From Sporolactobacillus sp. THM7-4 (GTDB taxonomy: Bacteria > Bacillota > Bacilli > Bacillales > Sporolactobacillaceae), in NCBI RefSeq assembly GCF_004153165.1, contig NZ_SEMD01000013.1:21759-85758 (forward strand): 64,000 nt of DNA. The letters are read 5' to 3'. Below, one piece after another: positions 38,078-48,384 of the stretch. Every line of letters starts with the position of its first letter. Positions within the stretch are counted from its first letter, which is position 1. The notes under the pieces are model-generated. The model ran no database searches, was not told the DNA's origin, and saw only the letters and a list, made by a program, of their open reading frames with translations. A program made the position numbers and the translations under genes.

Positions 38078-38824
38078 ATGACCAAAGCGGAAGGCATCAT
38101 TATTCGTACAACGAATTATGGTGAAAACAATAAAATTGTGACTTTATATACTGAAGAGTTCGGGAAAATCGGGCTGATGGCCAGAGGAGCCAGAAAGCCG
38201 AACAGCACTTTGTCAGCTGCCAGCCAGGTGCTCTTTAACGGCCTCTGTCTTTTTCAAAAAGGCAGAGGCCTTGGTACGTTATATCAGGCAGAGTCTCTGA
38301 ATCCGTTCAGGCATATCAGAGAGGACATCGAAAAAACGGGCTATGCTGCTTTGATGATTGAACTGACAGATCGTCTGACAGAGGAACAAAAACCTTTTCC
38401 GGGTCTTTATCGTTTACTTAAGAATACACTGCTATTGATCGATAAAGGGACGGATGCCGGGGTGATAGCCTCAATTTATGCGATAAAAATGATGCGCGTT
38501 GCCGGGATCGATCCGGAAGTGGACCGGTGCGTTCACTGCGGACGCAGGAGCGGTCCCTTTGTTTTCTCTGTATCAGGCGGAGGTTTTCTTTGTCCGGACT
38601 GTGCAGGAGAAGATCCTTATGCTCTTCCCCTGTCAGGTGCGGCGATCAGGCTTTTGCCCCTTTTTAAGCACATCCCGGTCAACAGGATCGGCCGTATTTC
38701 GCTGCGGCATGAGACGATAAAAGAAATCGAAAAAATGATCAGTACTTATTATGAACAGAATGCAGGGATCAGACTGAGGTCCCAGCGTTTTATTGATCAA
38801 CTGTCAAAGTTCCGGACAGACTGA
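38078..38824 (+). CDS. recO: DNA repair protein RecO
   Basis: About 248 residues: N-terminal OB fold (AEGIIIRTTNYGENNKIVTLYT; GARKPNS) and a C-terminal helical domain with a zinc finger (CVHCGRRSG ... FLCPDC). Works with RecF/RecR to load RecA on gaps. I prefer ATG 38078; GTG 38066 is in frame. In B. subtilis glyQ-glyS follow; here ccpN follows directly. Confidence 0.95.
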   Translation: MTKAEGIIIRTTNYGENNKIVTLYTEEFGKIGLMARGARKPNSTLSAASQVLFNGLCLFQKGRGLGTLYQAESLNPFRHIREDIEKTGYAALMIELTDRLTEEQKPFPGLYRLLKNTLLLIDKGTDAGVIASIYAIKMMRVAGIDPEVDRCVHCGRRSGPFVFSVSGGGFLCPDCAGEDPYALPLSGAAIRLLPLFKHIPVNRIGRISLRHETIKEIEKMISTYYEQNAGIRLRSQRFIDQLSKFRTD

Positions 38825-38876
38825 TGTTTTGAATGAGATAACCTTTTTGATGGGATGAAAAGGCAGGGGGAATTGG

Positions 38877-39506
38877 ATGGAATTAACTGATCGGCAAAAG
38901 AAAATCATTGAGATTGTGAAAAAAGAGGAACCTGTAACAGGGGAACAGATTGCGGAGCATTTAAAAGTCACTCGTGCAACACTTCGACCGGACCTGACTG
39001 TTCTGACGATGGCTGGATTTCTGGATGCGCGGCCCCGGGTCGGGTACTTTTATACCGGACAGACGACATCTAAAATGCTTTCAGACCAAATTGAGAAGTT
39101 AAAAGTCAGAGATTATCTCTCTATTCCGGCGGTTATCAAGGAATCCTCATCAGCCTATGATGCGGTCTGTACCATGTTTCTTGAAGATGTCGGGACACTT
39201 TTCGTTCTCGATGATCAGGGGCTTCTTTCCGGCGTTCTGTCCAGAAAGGATCTCCTGCGCATAGCCATTGGTTCCAGGGACATGAATCTTATGCCCGTCA
39301 GTGTTATTATGACGCGTATGCCCAATATTACATATTGTAAAAAGAATGACCTTGTTATTGATGTTGCCGAACTTTTAATCACTCGCGAAATTGATTCATT
39401 GCCCGTTGTACGGAAAAAAGGGGAAGGCCTGGAGGTCATCGGCCGGATGACGAAGACGAATGTCACTAAAGCATTTGTCGAACTGGCAAAAGGCGAAATC
39501 AAGTAA
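38877..39506 (+). CDS. ccpN: Transcriptional regulator CcpN (HTH plus CBS pair)
   Basis: 209 residues: N-terminal winged helix (VTGEQIAEHLKVTRATLRPDLTVL) and two CBS domains (about 75-200; VLSRKDLLRIAIG). In B. subtilis CcpN represses the gluconeogenic genes gapB and pckA when glucose is present. AGGGGG before ATG. It is followed by ppsR, the conserved pair. Confidence 0.94.
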   Translation: MELTDRQKKIIEIVKKEEPVTGEQIAEHLKVTRATLRPDLTVLTMAGFLDARPRVGYFYTGQTTSKMLSDQIEKLKVRDYLSIPAVIKESSSAYDAVCTMFLEDVGTLFVLDDQGLLSGVLSRKDLLRIAIGSRDMNLMPVSVIMTRMPNITYCKKNDLVIDVAELLITREIDSLPVVRKKGEGLEVIGRMTKTNVTKAFVELAKGEIK

Positions 39507-39585
39507 AGAAGAAGGCAGCAGCATGCTCCCTGCTTCAAAAGACAGATAAAGAATACGAAGTAACTTTTATCGGAGGGAAATCAAA

Positions 39586-40395
39586 ATGACGGAACCCCAT
39601 TTAATTTACATTGTATCGGACTCCCTTGGAGAAACCGCGGAAGCGGTCGTCTGGGCAGCTGCCAGCCAGTTTGGACGGCTGGACACAGAGGTAGAACAAT
39701 TTTCATTTGTCCGTGATACTAAAAAAATTGACGAATTAATTGTGTCCGCAAAGAAAAATAACGCCTTTGTCGTTTTTACACTCGTGGTAAAGGAATTAAG
39801 CCGGTATTTCACCGTGGAAGCACACAAGGCCGGTATTCCATACGTGGATCTCATGAGCAGCATGATATCAGGACTCAGTTCATTCTTTGGAAAAGAATCT
39901 CTGGGTGAACCCGGACTTTCGCATCAGCTGAATGAAGACTATTTCCGTAAGATTGAGTCAATCGAATTCGCAGTAAAGTATGATGATGGCAAAGATCCCC
40001 GTGGCATTTTAAAAGCTGATATCGTACTTGTCGGCGTGTCCCGGACGTCCAAAACACCGCTATCTCAATTTCTTGCGGTTAAAAAGTATAAAGTGGCGAA
40101 CGTCCCTCTCGTCCCGGAAGTCAATCCGCCTGATGAACTCTTTCAAATCGACCCTAAGCGATGCTTCGGTCTCAGGATCGACCCCTCACGCCTGAATACG
40201 ATTCGAATGGAAAGGCTTGCGGCCCTGGGTCTCGACGGAAGAGCCAATTATGCGAATATCAACCGCATTCATGAAGAACTGACCTATTTTGACAAAATCG
40301 TTAATAAAATCGGCTGTCCGATTATTGATGTTTCCTATCGTGCGGTTGAGGAAACGGCTAATGAAATTTTAAAATACTTGCACGAAGTCCTGTAA
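39586..40395 (+). CDS. ppsR: PPDK/PEPS regulatory protein (kinase/phosphorylase, DUF299)
   Basis: 269 residues with the family P-loop GVSRTSKTPLS, N-terminal YIVSDSLGETAEAV and FGLRIDPSRL. Bifunctional ADP-dependent kinase and Pi-dependent pyrophosphorylase that switches pyruvate phosphate dikinase or PEP synthase off and on. B. subtilis counterpart is yqfL. CGGAGGG upstream of ATG. Confidence 0.94.
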   Translation: MTEPHLIYIVSDSLGETAEAVVWAAASQFGRLDTEVEQFSFVRDTKKIDELIVSAKKNNAFVVFTLVVKELSRYFTVEAHKAGIPYVDLMSSMISGLSSFFGKESLGEPGLSHQLNEDYFRKIESIEFAVKYDDGKDPRGILKADIVLVGVSRTSKTPLSQFLAVKKYKVANVPLVPEVNPPDELFQIDPKRCFGLRIDPSRLNTIRMERLAALGLDGRANYANINRIHEELTYFDKIVNKIGCPIIDVSYRAVEETANEILKYLHEVL

Positions 40396-40430
40396 ATTCC
40401 AGACAGCCATCTTAAATGGAGTAATATCAG

Positions 40431-40460
40431 TTGCAATTTATAAGACAAATGGACTATAAT
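40431..40460 (+). promoter_or_regulatory. Sigma-A promoter of the yqxD-dnaG-sigA operon
   Basis: TTGCAA (40431-40436), 18-base spacer, perfect TATAAT (40455-40460). No other promoter is obvious before dnaG. Confidence 0.7.
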
Positions 40461-40578
40461 AAGATTTTGCAAAAATAATGATTCCTCTCGCCTCTTCGAC
40501 TATATAGAACAAAAATCTCAAAATTAAGACATAACAAGTCAAGAAGGAATTCGTAAAGGAATATAGAATTAAATAATT

Positions 40579-41031
40579 ATGGAGAAAAGAACCAGGTTAT
40601 ATGTCGATGCAGATGCCTGCCCGGTTAAAAAAGAGATTGTCGCGATTACGGATCCATTCGGAATTGATCCGATATTTGTTGCTTCTTATGCCAGTTTTGT
40701 TAACGAGCAGCAGTCAACGTGGGTTTTCGTTGACCAGGAGAAGGATTCTGCAGATCTTTACATTATTAATCATGTCGATCCGGGAGATGTTGTCATTACA
40801 CAGGATTTTGGACTGGCCAGTCTCGTCACCGGTCGCGGCGTTTTTGTTCTGACTGTTCGTGGAATATTAATAGATGAGAATTCCATTCCGGAGCTATTAA
40901 ACCGCCGCTTCCTTTCTTATAAATCTCTGGCTGCCGGTCGCAAAATAAAGGGACCAAAACCGTTTACGGACGAAGATCGAAAAAAATTTTCCGATGCTTT
41001 AACAAAATTGTTATGCCGTTTGGGTCATTAG
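40579..41031 (+). CDS. yqxD: YaiI/YqxD family protein (DUF188)
   Basis: 150 residues with the family motifs YVDADACPVK, DPGDVVITQDFGLA and FTDEDRKKFSDAL. A PIN-like or NYN-related fold has been suggested; function unknown. It leads the operon before dnaG as in B. subtilis. No well-spaced ribosome-binding site: AAAGGA lies about 18 bases upstream of the ATG. Confidence 0.92.
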   Translation: MEKRTRLYVDADACPVKKEIVAITDPFGIDPIFVASYASFVNEQQSTWVFVDQEKDSADLYIINHVDPGDVVITQDFGLASLVTGRGVFVLTVRGILIDENSIPELLNRRFLSYKSLAAGRKIKGPKPFTDEDRKKFSDALTKLLCRLGH

Positions 41032-41048
41032 GATATAAATAAGTAATA

Positions 41049-42881
41049 ATGTTGGTGGTGCATGGCATTTTGCGACTGCAGGAAACAGTGATTGAAGAAA
41101 TCAGGAAATCCCTGGACATTGTTGAAATCATTGGCGAATATGTTCAACTGAGGAAGCAAGGGAAGAATTACATGGGTTTATGCCCGTTTCACAGTGAGCG
41201 TACGCCATCTTTTTCCGTCTCTCCGGATAAACAGCTGTACCATTGTTTCGGATGCGGTGCGGGAGGCAACCTTTTTACCTTTATTATGGAAATTGAAGGA
41301 TTGTCCTTTTCTGAGGCAGCTCAACTTCTTGCTGATAAAGCGAAAATTGATTTGGGGGTTTCACCTGTTTCTGAGTCGGCCCGTCAAAGTGAAGACCGAA
41401 CCCGGAAGCAGCTTGTTGAAGGGATGAACCTTCTAACGAAATTTTACCATTATTTATTGGTCACTGCAAAATTTGGCGGGCCGGGAATGAACTATCTGGA
41501 GACTCGTGGATTTGACAGTGAGATGATTGAACGGTTTCAGATCGGTTATGCGGTAAACAGCTGGGATACGGCCACCTCTCTGATTCAGAGGCGGCTTGAG
41601 GATCCGGGTGTGATGGAGAAGACGGGAATAATCGCAAGACGCGGCTTCGACAATAAATACTTTGACCGTTTTCGTAATCGTATTATATTTCCTATTTTTA
41701 ATCATCGCGGACAAACGGTCGCCTTTGCCGGCAGAACGCTTAGCGATGAGAAGCCGAAGTATTTGAATACTCCTGAGTCTTCAATTTTTCATAAGGGCAG
41801 TATACTGTATGGTTACCATCTTGCAAGGCCGTCGATACGGAAGAGTAATCAGGTCGTTCTCCTCGAAGGCTACGCCGATGTGATCCGGGCACACCAGGCC
41901 GGCATTACAAACAGTGTGGCCTCTATGGGAACATCATTGACCGAAACGCAGGCCGCTGCACTGGCACGTGCAGCTGAGACGATTATTATCTGTTATGACT
42001 CGGACACAGCAGGGATTGAAGCAAGTTTCCGCGCCGCCGGAATGTTTCAGGACAGCGATAAAATTGTAAAGATCGCAAAAATGCCTGAAGGACTGGACCC
42101 CGATGACTACATTCGCAAATTTGGCAGCGAACGTTTTAAGAGCGATGTAATAGGGGCAAGCCAAACGTTGATGACTTTCAAAATGGATTACTTCAGAAGA
42201 AAAAGGAATCTAAGTGATGAAGGAGATCGGCTGCTTTATATCGAAGAAGTATTGAGAGAAATCAGTGCTTTAAAAAGGGCTGTGGAACGGGATCACTATT
42301 TAAGATTGCTTTCTGAAGAATTTTCAATTTCTCTGGACGCATTGAAGAGGCAGGAACGGCAGATGTATAAAGAGGCACAGAAGCGTAAAGAGAGATCAGA
42401 AAAACGACTTTTTGTGCCTGAAAAAAGGAATCAGATTCCTCCCGCTTTCGAGATGGCAGAGCGAAGACTGCTCGCGCGAATGATGAGAAGTCGGGAAATA
42501 ACCGAACACGTACAGGAAACTTTGGGAGGATCTTTTACTTTTGAATTGCATCAGGCTTTAGCTGCATATCTTTATGCCTATTATGAAGAAGGCAATTCTC
42601 CGGACGAAGGACGCTTTATCCAACGTCTGGAGGATCCCGTGCTTCAACAGAAAGCAGTAGAATTGTCCATGATTCCGATGAGTGAGCAACCGGAAGAAAG
42701 AGAAATTGAGGACTGTATCCATCAGGTCATAAAACACTCCAAAGCAGCAATGATTACGGATAAAGAAGAGGAGAGAAAAAAAGCTGAGCAAAGCGGCCAT
42801 TATGAGCGGGCGGCCCAGCTTGTATCCGAAATCATCGGAATAAAGAAGCAGTTGGACATTCGAGGTCATGAGCATGAATAG
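41049..42881 (+). CDS. dnaG: DNA primase
   Basis: About 610 residues: N-terminal CHC2 zinc finger ([20 protein letters not shown] then HCFGCGAGG), TOPRIM domain ([17 protein letters not shown]) and a C-terminal DnaB-binding helical domain. Makes RNA primers for replication. The start is unsure: ATG 41049 and GTG 41058 both lack a good ribosome-binding site, which may keep expression low. Confidence 0.96.
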   Translation: MLVVHGILRLQETVIEEIRKSLDIVEIIGEYVQLRKQGKNYMGLCPFHSERTPSFSVSPDKQLYHCFGCGAGGNLFTFIMEIEGLSFSEAAQLLADKAKIDLGVSPVSESARQSEDRTRKQLVEGMNLLTKFYHYLLVTAKFGGPGMNYLETRGFDSEMIERFQIGYAVNSWDTATSLIQRRLEDPGVMEKTGIIARRGFDNKYFDRFRNRIIFPIFNHRGQTVAFAGRTLSDEKPKYLNTPESSIFHKGSILYGYHLARPSIRKSNQVVLLEGYADVIRAHQAGITNSVASMGTSLTETQAAALARAAETIIICYDSDTAGIEASFRAAGMFQDSDKIVKIAKMPEGLDPDDYIRKFGSERFKSDVIGASQTLMTFKMDYFRRKRNLSDEGDRLLYIEEVLREISALKRAVERDHYLRLLSEEFSISLDALKRQERQMYKEAQKRKERSEKRLFVPEKRNQIPPAFEMAERRLLARMMRSREITEHVQETLGGSFTFELHQALAAYLYAYYEEGNSPDEGRFIQRLEDPVLQQKAVELSMIPMSEQPEEREIEDCIHQVIKHSKAAMITDKEEERKKAEQSGHYERAAQLVSEIIGIKKQLDIRGHEHE

Positions 42882-42901
42882 TATTGGAAGGAGGGGGTCA
42901 A

Positions 42902-44014
42902 ATGGCTGGCAAAGTGAGCAAGACTGATCAAGATCAGGAACTGAATGTTGACCACGAAAAAGAACAACTTCTTGAGTTGGGAAAAAAGAGGGGTTCTCTC
43001 ACCTATCAGGAAGTCACGAGTCGTCTTGCGCCATTTGATCAGGAACCGGAGCAAATGGATGAATTCTACGAACTTTTGGCCGATCAAGGCATCGAAGTGA
43101 CAGATGAATCCGATGAACCCGGTTCTGGTGATAAAAATAAAGAAGAAGAGTTTGATTTAAACGACTTGAGCGTTCCGCCGGGTGTAAAAATAAATGACCC
43201 CGTCAGAATGTATCTGAAAGAAATCGGGAGAGTGGACTTGCTCTCGGCAGACGAAGAAATCGAACTGGCTAAACGGATCAGGCAGGGCGACGAAGAGGCT
43301 AAAAGGCGACTCGCCGAAGCAAACCTCAGACTGGTTGTCAGCATTGCCAAACGTTACGTTGGACGCGGCATGTTATTCCTTGACCTTATTCAAGAGGGCA
43401 ATATGGGATTGATTAAAGCCGTTGAAAAGTTCGACTACACAAAAGGGTTCAAATTCAGCACGTATGCGACGTGGTGGATCAGGCAGGCGATCACACGGGC
43501 GATTGCAGATCAGGCAAGAACCATTCGTATTCCCGTTCATATGGTCGAAACGATCAATAAGCTGATTCGCGTTCAAAGGCAGCAGCTGCAGGATCTTGGA
43601 CGCGAACCGACCCCTGAGGAAATCGGCAGGGAGATGGATCTGTCACCGGAAAAAGTCAGGGAAATCCTGAAAATTGCTCAGGAACCAGTATCCCTCGAGA
43701 CACCGATCGGTGAAGAAGATGACTCGCATCTCGGCGATTTCATCGAAGATCAGGACGCTAAAGCTCCTTCTGATGCCGCAGCTTACGAATTGTTAAAAGA
43801 GCAGCTCGAAGATGTACTGGATACACTGACTGACCGGGAAGAAAATGTTCTAAGATTGCGTTTTGGCCTGGACGATGGCAGAACAAGAACACTGGAAGAA
43901 GTCGGCAAGGTTTTCGGTGTGACAAGAGAACGTATCAGGCAGATTGAAGCAAAAGCTTTGAGAAAGCTTCGCCATCCGAGCAGAAGCAAACAACTGAAAG
44001 ATTTTCTGGACTGA
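42902..44014 (+). CDS. sigA: Housekeeping RNA polymerase sigma factor SigA
   Basis: 370 residues: region 1.1 (about 20-90), 1.2, region 2 ([40 protein letters not shown]), region 3 and region 4 helix-turn-helix ([20 protein letters not shown]). Start ATG 42902 has GGAAGGAGG before it; upstream frame is open from 42884. Third gene of the macromolecular synthesis operon. Confidence 0.98.
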   Translation: MAGKVSKTDQDQELNVDHEKEQLLELGKKRGSLTYQEVTSRLAPFDQEPEQMDEFYELLADQGIEVTDESDEPGSGDKNKEEEFDLNDLSVPPGVKINDPVRMYLKEIGRVDLLSADEEIELAKRIRQGDEEAKRRLAEANLRLVVSIAKRYVGRGMLFLDLIQEGNMGLIKAVEKFDYTKGFKFSTYATWWIRQAITRAIADQARTIRIPVHMVETINKLIRVQRQQLQDLGREPTPEEIGREMDLSPEKVREILKIAQEPVSLETPIGEEDDSHLGDFIEDQDAKAPSDAAAYELLKEQLEDVLDTLTDREENVLRLRFGLDDGRTRTLEEVGKVFGVTRERIRQIEAKALRKLRHPSRSKQLKDFLD

Positions 44015-44032
44015 GAACGACCGGATCTAACC

Positions 44033-44066
44033 GCTTGCTCCTTAGAAAAGGGGCGAGCTTTTTTTA
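44033..44066 (+). terminator. Terminator of the dnaG-sigA operon
   Basis: GCTTGCTCCTT pairs with AAGGGGCGAGC (two G-U pairs) around a four-base loop, followed by seven T. Confidence 0.85.
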
Positions 44067-44499
44067 TTCAATAAGAAATTGGGACACACGCTTATGAACT
44101 TGAGCCGGACCCTTTTCGATTTGCCCAGTCTCTGGCTCAGAGCGGGAAAAGTTGTTACTCTTTTATTTTAATGACTTTTCTTGAGACTTGCAAATAACCG
44201 TCAGAAAAAGTGACAGAGAAATCCCCGCTTTTGACGATGAATAACCGCTTAACCAGCCTGTATGTTCCTTATTATTATATCGTATTTTAACCGCTAATGA
44301 AAGCGTATACAATGGAATTTGGGTTGAGTGCGTTTTGAACGATATGTTAAGATAACAAAGAAACGGCAAGGGTATCGGGTTCTCAGCGGCTTTTAATAAA
44401 AACGATTTCAGACCGTTCCCGGTAAAAGGTATCACTGATTTAATGCAAAGACCAGGTTCAATGATGCTGTTGATGCAAAAACATAAAGGGCTGTGATTC
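44067..44499. other. Gene-free region between sigA and trmK
   Basis: About 430 bases with no supported gene. B. subtilis has cccA (cytochrome c550) here; no CxxCH haem motif is seen in any frame. A minus-strand open frame (44163-44549) overlaps trmK and has no family features. A weak promoter-like pair TTGAGT / TAAGAT with 18 bases between lies near 44330-44360 and could serve trmK. Confidence 0.5.
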
Positions 44500-45201
44500 A
44501 TGACATCGATACATTTATCCAAACGGCTTCGTGCGGTAGCGTCATTCATTCCGAAACAAGCAAGGATTGCCGATATTGGATCGGATCATGCTCATCTTCC
44601 GTGTGTCGCAATTCGCGAAGGGATCGTGATCAGGGCTGTGGCGGGTGAAGTAAAAGAAGGGCCGTTCCGACAGGCGGTATCTAATGTAGTAGAGCAGAAG
44701 ATGACAGATGCTGTATCCGTTCGTATGGGAGACGGACTTGACGTGATTGAGCGCGGCGAAGTCGATACGATCGTTATCGCCGGCATGGGCGGAGAGCTGA
44801 TTACGGAGATTCTTGAGAGGGGCCTCCAGAAACTGACCGACGAAAATATCCTGATTCTTCAGCCTAATATTCGAGAGCCTCGCTGTCGCTTGTGGCTCGC
44901 TTCCCGTGGGTGGAGAATAACGAATGAAGCTATAATTGAGGAAGAGGGCCATTTTTATGAAATAATACGGGCGGAGAGGGAACGGTCAGGGCCTTATCTA
45001 TTGACGGAAGAAGAGCAGCTTATGGGGCCGGTTTTAATCAGGAATCAAACAGCTGTTTTTAAAAAAAAATGGACGACCCGAAAAAACAGGTTGGAAAACA
45101 TTTTACGGTCACTGGAAAATACCGAAGACACTCCGTCGATTAGAAAAAAAAGGGCGGACTGCGGAAGAAAGTTAGAAATGATTCATCGAGTTTTAGAATA
45201 A
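44500..45201 (+). CDS. trmK: tRNA (adenine-22-N1) methyltransferase TrmK
   Basis: 233 residues: class I methyltransferase with IADIGSDHAHLPC as SAM motif and VIAGMGGELI, plus a C-terminal coiled coil rich in Lys/Arg. Makes m1A22 in tRNA in Gram-positive bacteria. AAAGGGCTGTG upstream of the ATG. Next to yqfO as in B. subtilis (yqfN). Confidence 0.94.
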   Translation: MTSIHLSKRLRAVASFIPKQARIADIGSDHAHLPCVAIREGIVIRAVAGEVKEGPFRQAVSNVVEQKMTDAVSVRMGDGLDVIERGEVDTIVIAGMGGELITEILERGLQKLTDENILILQPNIREPRCRLWLASRGWRITNEAIIEEEGHFYEIIRAERERSGPYLLTEEEQLMGPVLIRNQTAVFKKKWTTRKNRLENILRSLENTEDTPSIRKKRADCGRKLEMIHRVLE

Positions 45202-45352
45202 CGGATCAAAAGAAACGGCTCGGAAATTCCCCCTGAAACAAAAACGAAACGGTGCTTAAAATCCCTGACAATGGAAAAGGAAAACCGGGCAAAGCACGCC
45301 TTGGCGCAGGCCGGGCCCGCTTATTTTAAAAAATTTAAAAGAAGGATGAAAC

Positions 45353-46474
45353 ATGGATAAATGGATTTCAGGGCAAGAACTGATTCAGCGTTTTGAAGAG
45401 TGGGTGCCTGAGAGGCTGGCTTTCGAAAACGACAAGATTGGTCTGTTGATCGGGACCTTGAATAAGAAGATCAGAAAAGTGATGGTGACTCTTGATGTAC
45501 TGGAAAACGTGGCTGATGAAGCGGCAGAAAAACAGGTGGATCTTATTGTAGCCCATCATCCGGTTATTTTTCATCCTCTTAAAAATGTTCGTTCCGATGA
45601 GGGACAAGGTAAAATCGTTACGAAATGTATCAAACATGATGTGGCTGTATATGCTGCACATACGAATCTGGATATTGCGGAAGGCGGGGTTAATGATATG
45701 CTGGCTGAGAAGCTCTCCCTGAATGGGACGGAAATTCTGAAGCCGACGTATCATGAACCTCTTTACAAACTTGCCGTCTATGTACCTGAAACACATCTGG
45801 AAAGAGTAAGAAAGGCAATTGGCGAAGCGGGTGCGGGCGCGATCGGAAATTACAGCCACTGCACGTTCTCGTCAAAGGGAGAAGGCACTTTTCTGCCTCA
45901 TGAAGGAACCCACCCTTTTATTGGGAGAGCCGGGGATCTTGAAAAAGTTTCTGAACAAAAAATAGAGACGATTGTTCCTGAAAGCCTGCTTGACAAGGTG
46001 GTTAGAAAGATGCTTCTGGCCCACCCTTATGAAGAGGTGGCATACGACATCTATCCTTTAAAAAATGAGGGAAAACAGTATGGACTGGGTCGAATTGGCA
46101 AATTAAATGAACCGGTCACTTTCGAGGAGTATTGCTGTCAGGTTAAGGAGAAATTAGGACTTGATGGCCTCCGTGCGGTCGGAAACTTGAAAGAAAAGAT
46201 TCAGACGGTAGCCGTTTCCGGCGGAGACGGAAACAGTCTGATCCCCTACGCAAAATACAGGGGGGCGGATGTTTTGATTACTGGCGATATTTACTATCAC
46301 ACAGCACACGACGCGATCCTTTCCGGATTAAAAGTGATTGACGCCGGACACTACATCGAATCGGTCATGAAAAAAGGTGTTCAACTTTATCTTCAAAATG
46401 TGATCCGTGAAAAAGGATATAACACTGAGGTGATTGTCTCAGAGTCGGTCACTAATCCATTCCAGTTTATCTAA
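45353..46474 (+). CDS. yqfO: Nif3-like dinuclear metal centre protein YqfO
   Basis: 373 residues: two halves of the Nif3 fold (VAHHPVIFHPLKNVRS; GDIYYHTAHDAI) with a PII-like domain inserted (about 130-230), the arrangement found in Bacillus YqfO. Dinuclear metal ligands (HH, D/E) are kept. Often labelled GTP cyclohydrolase I type 2 homologue; true activity uncertain. Confidence 0.93.
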   Translation: MDKWISGQELIQRFEEWVPERLAFENDKIGLLIGTLNKKIRKVMVTLDVLENVADEAAEKQVDLIVAHHPVIFHPLKNVRSDEGQGKIVTKCIKHDVAVYAAHTNLDIAEGGVNDMLAEKLSLNGTEILKPTYHEPLYKLAVYVPETHLERVRKAIGEAGAGAIGNYSHCTFSSKGEGTFLPHEGTHPFIGRAGDLEKVSEQKIETIVPESLLDKVVRKMLLAHPYEEVAYDIYPLKNEGKQYGLGRIGKLNEPVTFEEYCCQVKEKLGLDGLRAVGNLKEKIQTVAVSGGDGNSLIPYAKYRGADVLITGDIYYHTAHDAILSGLKVIDAGHYIESVMKKGVQLYLQNVIREKGYNTEVIVSESVTNPFQFI

Positions 46475-46480
46475 GATAGA

Positions 46481-46524
46481 AAAGACCGGGGAACCGCCGT
46501 TTCAGTGGTGGTTCCCCGGTCTTT
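46481..46524. terminator. Bidirectional terminator between yqfO and ispH
   Basis: AAAGACCGGGGAACC and GGTTCCCCGGTCTTT form a 15-base perfect stem between convergent genes. Confidence 0.92.
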
Positions 46525-46548
46525 GCCGTTTCCGTGCATGGAACGACA

Positions 46549-47535
46549 TCAGTGTGTTTCCCTGGCTTTTTCCCGGCGGTGTGTATGAGTAATCTTAACC
46601 TTTGGAAGAATGTTCCTGTTTTTTGCTGCTGTACTTTCCGTCGACCAGGTATCAGGGTTCTCAGGATCGTACTGGTCCAGAAACAATATAACTTCTTTCG
46701 TCAGCTGTGTCGGTGTCGAGGCGCCGGCAGTCACAGCGACCTTATTAACACCTTTAAGCCAGTCCAACCGCAATTCGGACAAATCAGCAATTCTGTGTGC
46801 AGGCGTATGGGCTATTTCTTTTGATACCTGGGCGAGCCTGTTCGAATTATTGCTGCGCGGATCACCGACGACAATCAGCAAATCAGCGTTTTTTGCCTGG
46901 CTGGCCACGGCTTCCTGGCGAGTTTGCGTAGCCTGACATATTTCATTGTACGTCTCAGCCTGAGGGTATTTCTCTTTAATGTGATTCATGATTTCCCTGA
47001 CGTCCCACTGACTCATTGTCGTTTGATTTGTAATCACTAATTTATCCGCTTTTAAATCCAGATGGTCGACATCTTCAATAGTTTCGACAAGATGGACAAA
47101 ATCAGGAGCAACTCCGATTGCCCCCTCTGGTTCAGGATGCCCCTTTTTACCGATGTAAATGACGTGGTATCCTTCTTTTTTCTTTGCTTCGATCAGATCA
47201 TGTGTTTTTGTAACATCAGGGCAAGTGGCGTCAATCGTTGTCAATCCTTTTTGTTCAGCGATACGCCTGACCTCCGGCGAGACGCCGTGAGCTGTAAAGA
47301 TAACGGTCCCCCGATCAATCTCTTTTAACAGGTCAATCCGCTTCTTCCCTTTTATATCAAGGGTAATGACGCCTTCTTTTTGGAATGCCTCTGTGACATG
47401 ATGGTTATGCACAATCATGCCTAATATATAGATCGGCCGCGGTAAGTCTTTATTCATGGCCGCTTTTCTTGCAATAACCAATGCATCCACGACGCCATAA
47501 CAATAGCCTCGCGGCGAGATTTTAGTGACTTCCAT
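46549..47535 (-). CDS. ispH: 4-hydroxy-3-methylbut-2-enyl diphosphate reductase
   Basis: 328 residues with the three [4Fe-4S] cysteines ([33 protein letters not shown]) and the [10 protein letters not shown] segment. Last step of the MEP isoprenoid pathway, giving IPP and DMAPP. Start ATG 47535 has GGGGAG upstream; the open frame extends further without support. ispG, the preceding step, lies at 52.3-53.4 kb. Confidence 0.96.
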   Translation of the reverse strand: MEVTKISPRGYCYGVVDALVIARKAAMNKDLPRPIYILGMIVHNHHVTEAFQKEGVITLDIKGKKRIDLLKEIDRGTVIFTAHGVSPEVRRIAEQKGLTTIDATCPDVTKTHDLIEAKKKEGYHVIYIGKKGHPEPEGAIGVAPDFVHLVETIEDVDHLDLKADKLVITNQTTMSQWDVREIMNHIKEKYPQAETYNEICQATQTRQEAVASQAKNADLLIVVGDPRSNNSNRLAQVSKEIAHTPAHRIADLSELRLDWLKGVNKVAVTAGASTPTQLTKEVILFLDQYDPENPDTWSTESTAAKNRNILPKVKITHTHRREKARETH

Positions 47536-47648
47536 CTGTTTATCTCCCCATTCATGGAGCTTCGTTGGCTCTCTTTTCTCCCAGCTATTATTATAAAGGA
47601 GACAATATGATAAAACAACGAATGAACAGCTGGAGCGAACATTGTGGA

Positions 47649-48236
47649 TTAAATATACATTTTCGGGACTGACGGCTTTGTCTCCGGTTCTGTCATATCC
47701 CATGATCGTTTTTTTCTGGTCGTTTTTTTAGCCCGGGTCTTCGCAGAATCATCTTTTTTGTTTTTATCTTTACCCGTTTTCTCATCATCGTCGGATTCCT
47801 TTTTCTTCTCTTCTTCCTTTTCCTCTTCCTCCTGATCTTTATCGTTCCCGGCTTCGTCATCTGAGGAAGAAGTGTCACCTGACGTATTCTGCATGCTTCT
47901 CAGAACGCTGAGAATCGCCGGTGCATTCTTAATTAATGGCCCGAACTGCTGCACCATCGGTAAAACGGTTTGAGCTGTTTTAATGGCTTTCTGGGCGTTC
48001 ATCAGCATCCCGAGAAGATTCATTCCGCCGCCTTGCTGCCCGGCTGCCGGCATCAGCGAGGAGAGCAGGTTAGACAGTCCGCCGCCGCTTGCTGCCTGGG
48101 ATACCGGGGCAGCAGGCATAGAAGGAGGCATGCCGGGAAAGAGTGAAAACCCGGCCTGCTGCATGGGAGGCGGGAAAAATGAGGGCGGGCCCTGGAATAA
48201 TCCGGGTGGCGGTCCTTGCTGAAATGGAGACAACAT
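47649..48236 (-). CDS. VrrA/YqfQ-type spore coat-associated protein
   Basis: 195 residues of low complexity: Pro/Gly/Phe/Gln-rich N-terminus (about 1-50), a helical middle ([35 protein letters not shown]), then an acidic-basic Glu/Lys tail. This composition and position beside ispH match YqfQ/VrrA, sporulation proteins with variable repeats. In B. subtilis the helicase gene cshB follows; it is absent here. Confidence 0.8.
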   Translation of the reverse strand: MLSPFQQGPPPGLFQGPPSFFPPPMQQAGFSLFPGMPPSMPAAPVSQAASGGGLSNLLSSLMPAAGQQGGGMNLLGMLMNAQKAIKTAQTVLPMVQQFGPLIKNAPAILSVLRSMQNTSGDTSSSDDEAGNDKDQEEEEKEEEKKKESDDDEKTGKDKNKKDDSAKTRAKKTTRKKRSWDMTEPETKPSVPKMYI

Positions 48237-48384
48237 CTTGTTTCAACCCTTTCATCACGTCTTTCGCTGATAACTAGTGTATGTCGAAAGCAAAAAGGGG
48301 TGAACACACGGAAAAAAAGAGGCGCCAAAAGGCAATCACAAAAGATTATGGTAAAATAACTGAGAAGGGAAAGGGGATGATGTC

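Noticed and set aside
44163-44549. 128-residue minus-strand frame between sigA and trmK
   Set aside because: No ribosome-binding site, odd composition, overlaps the start of trmK and shows no family features.
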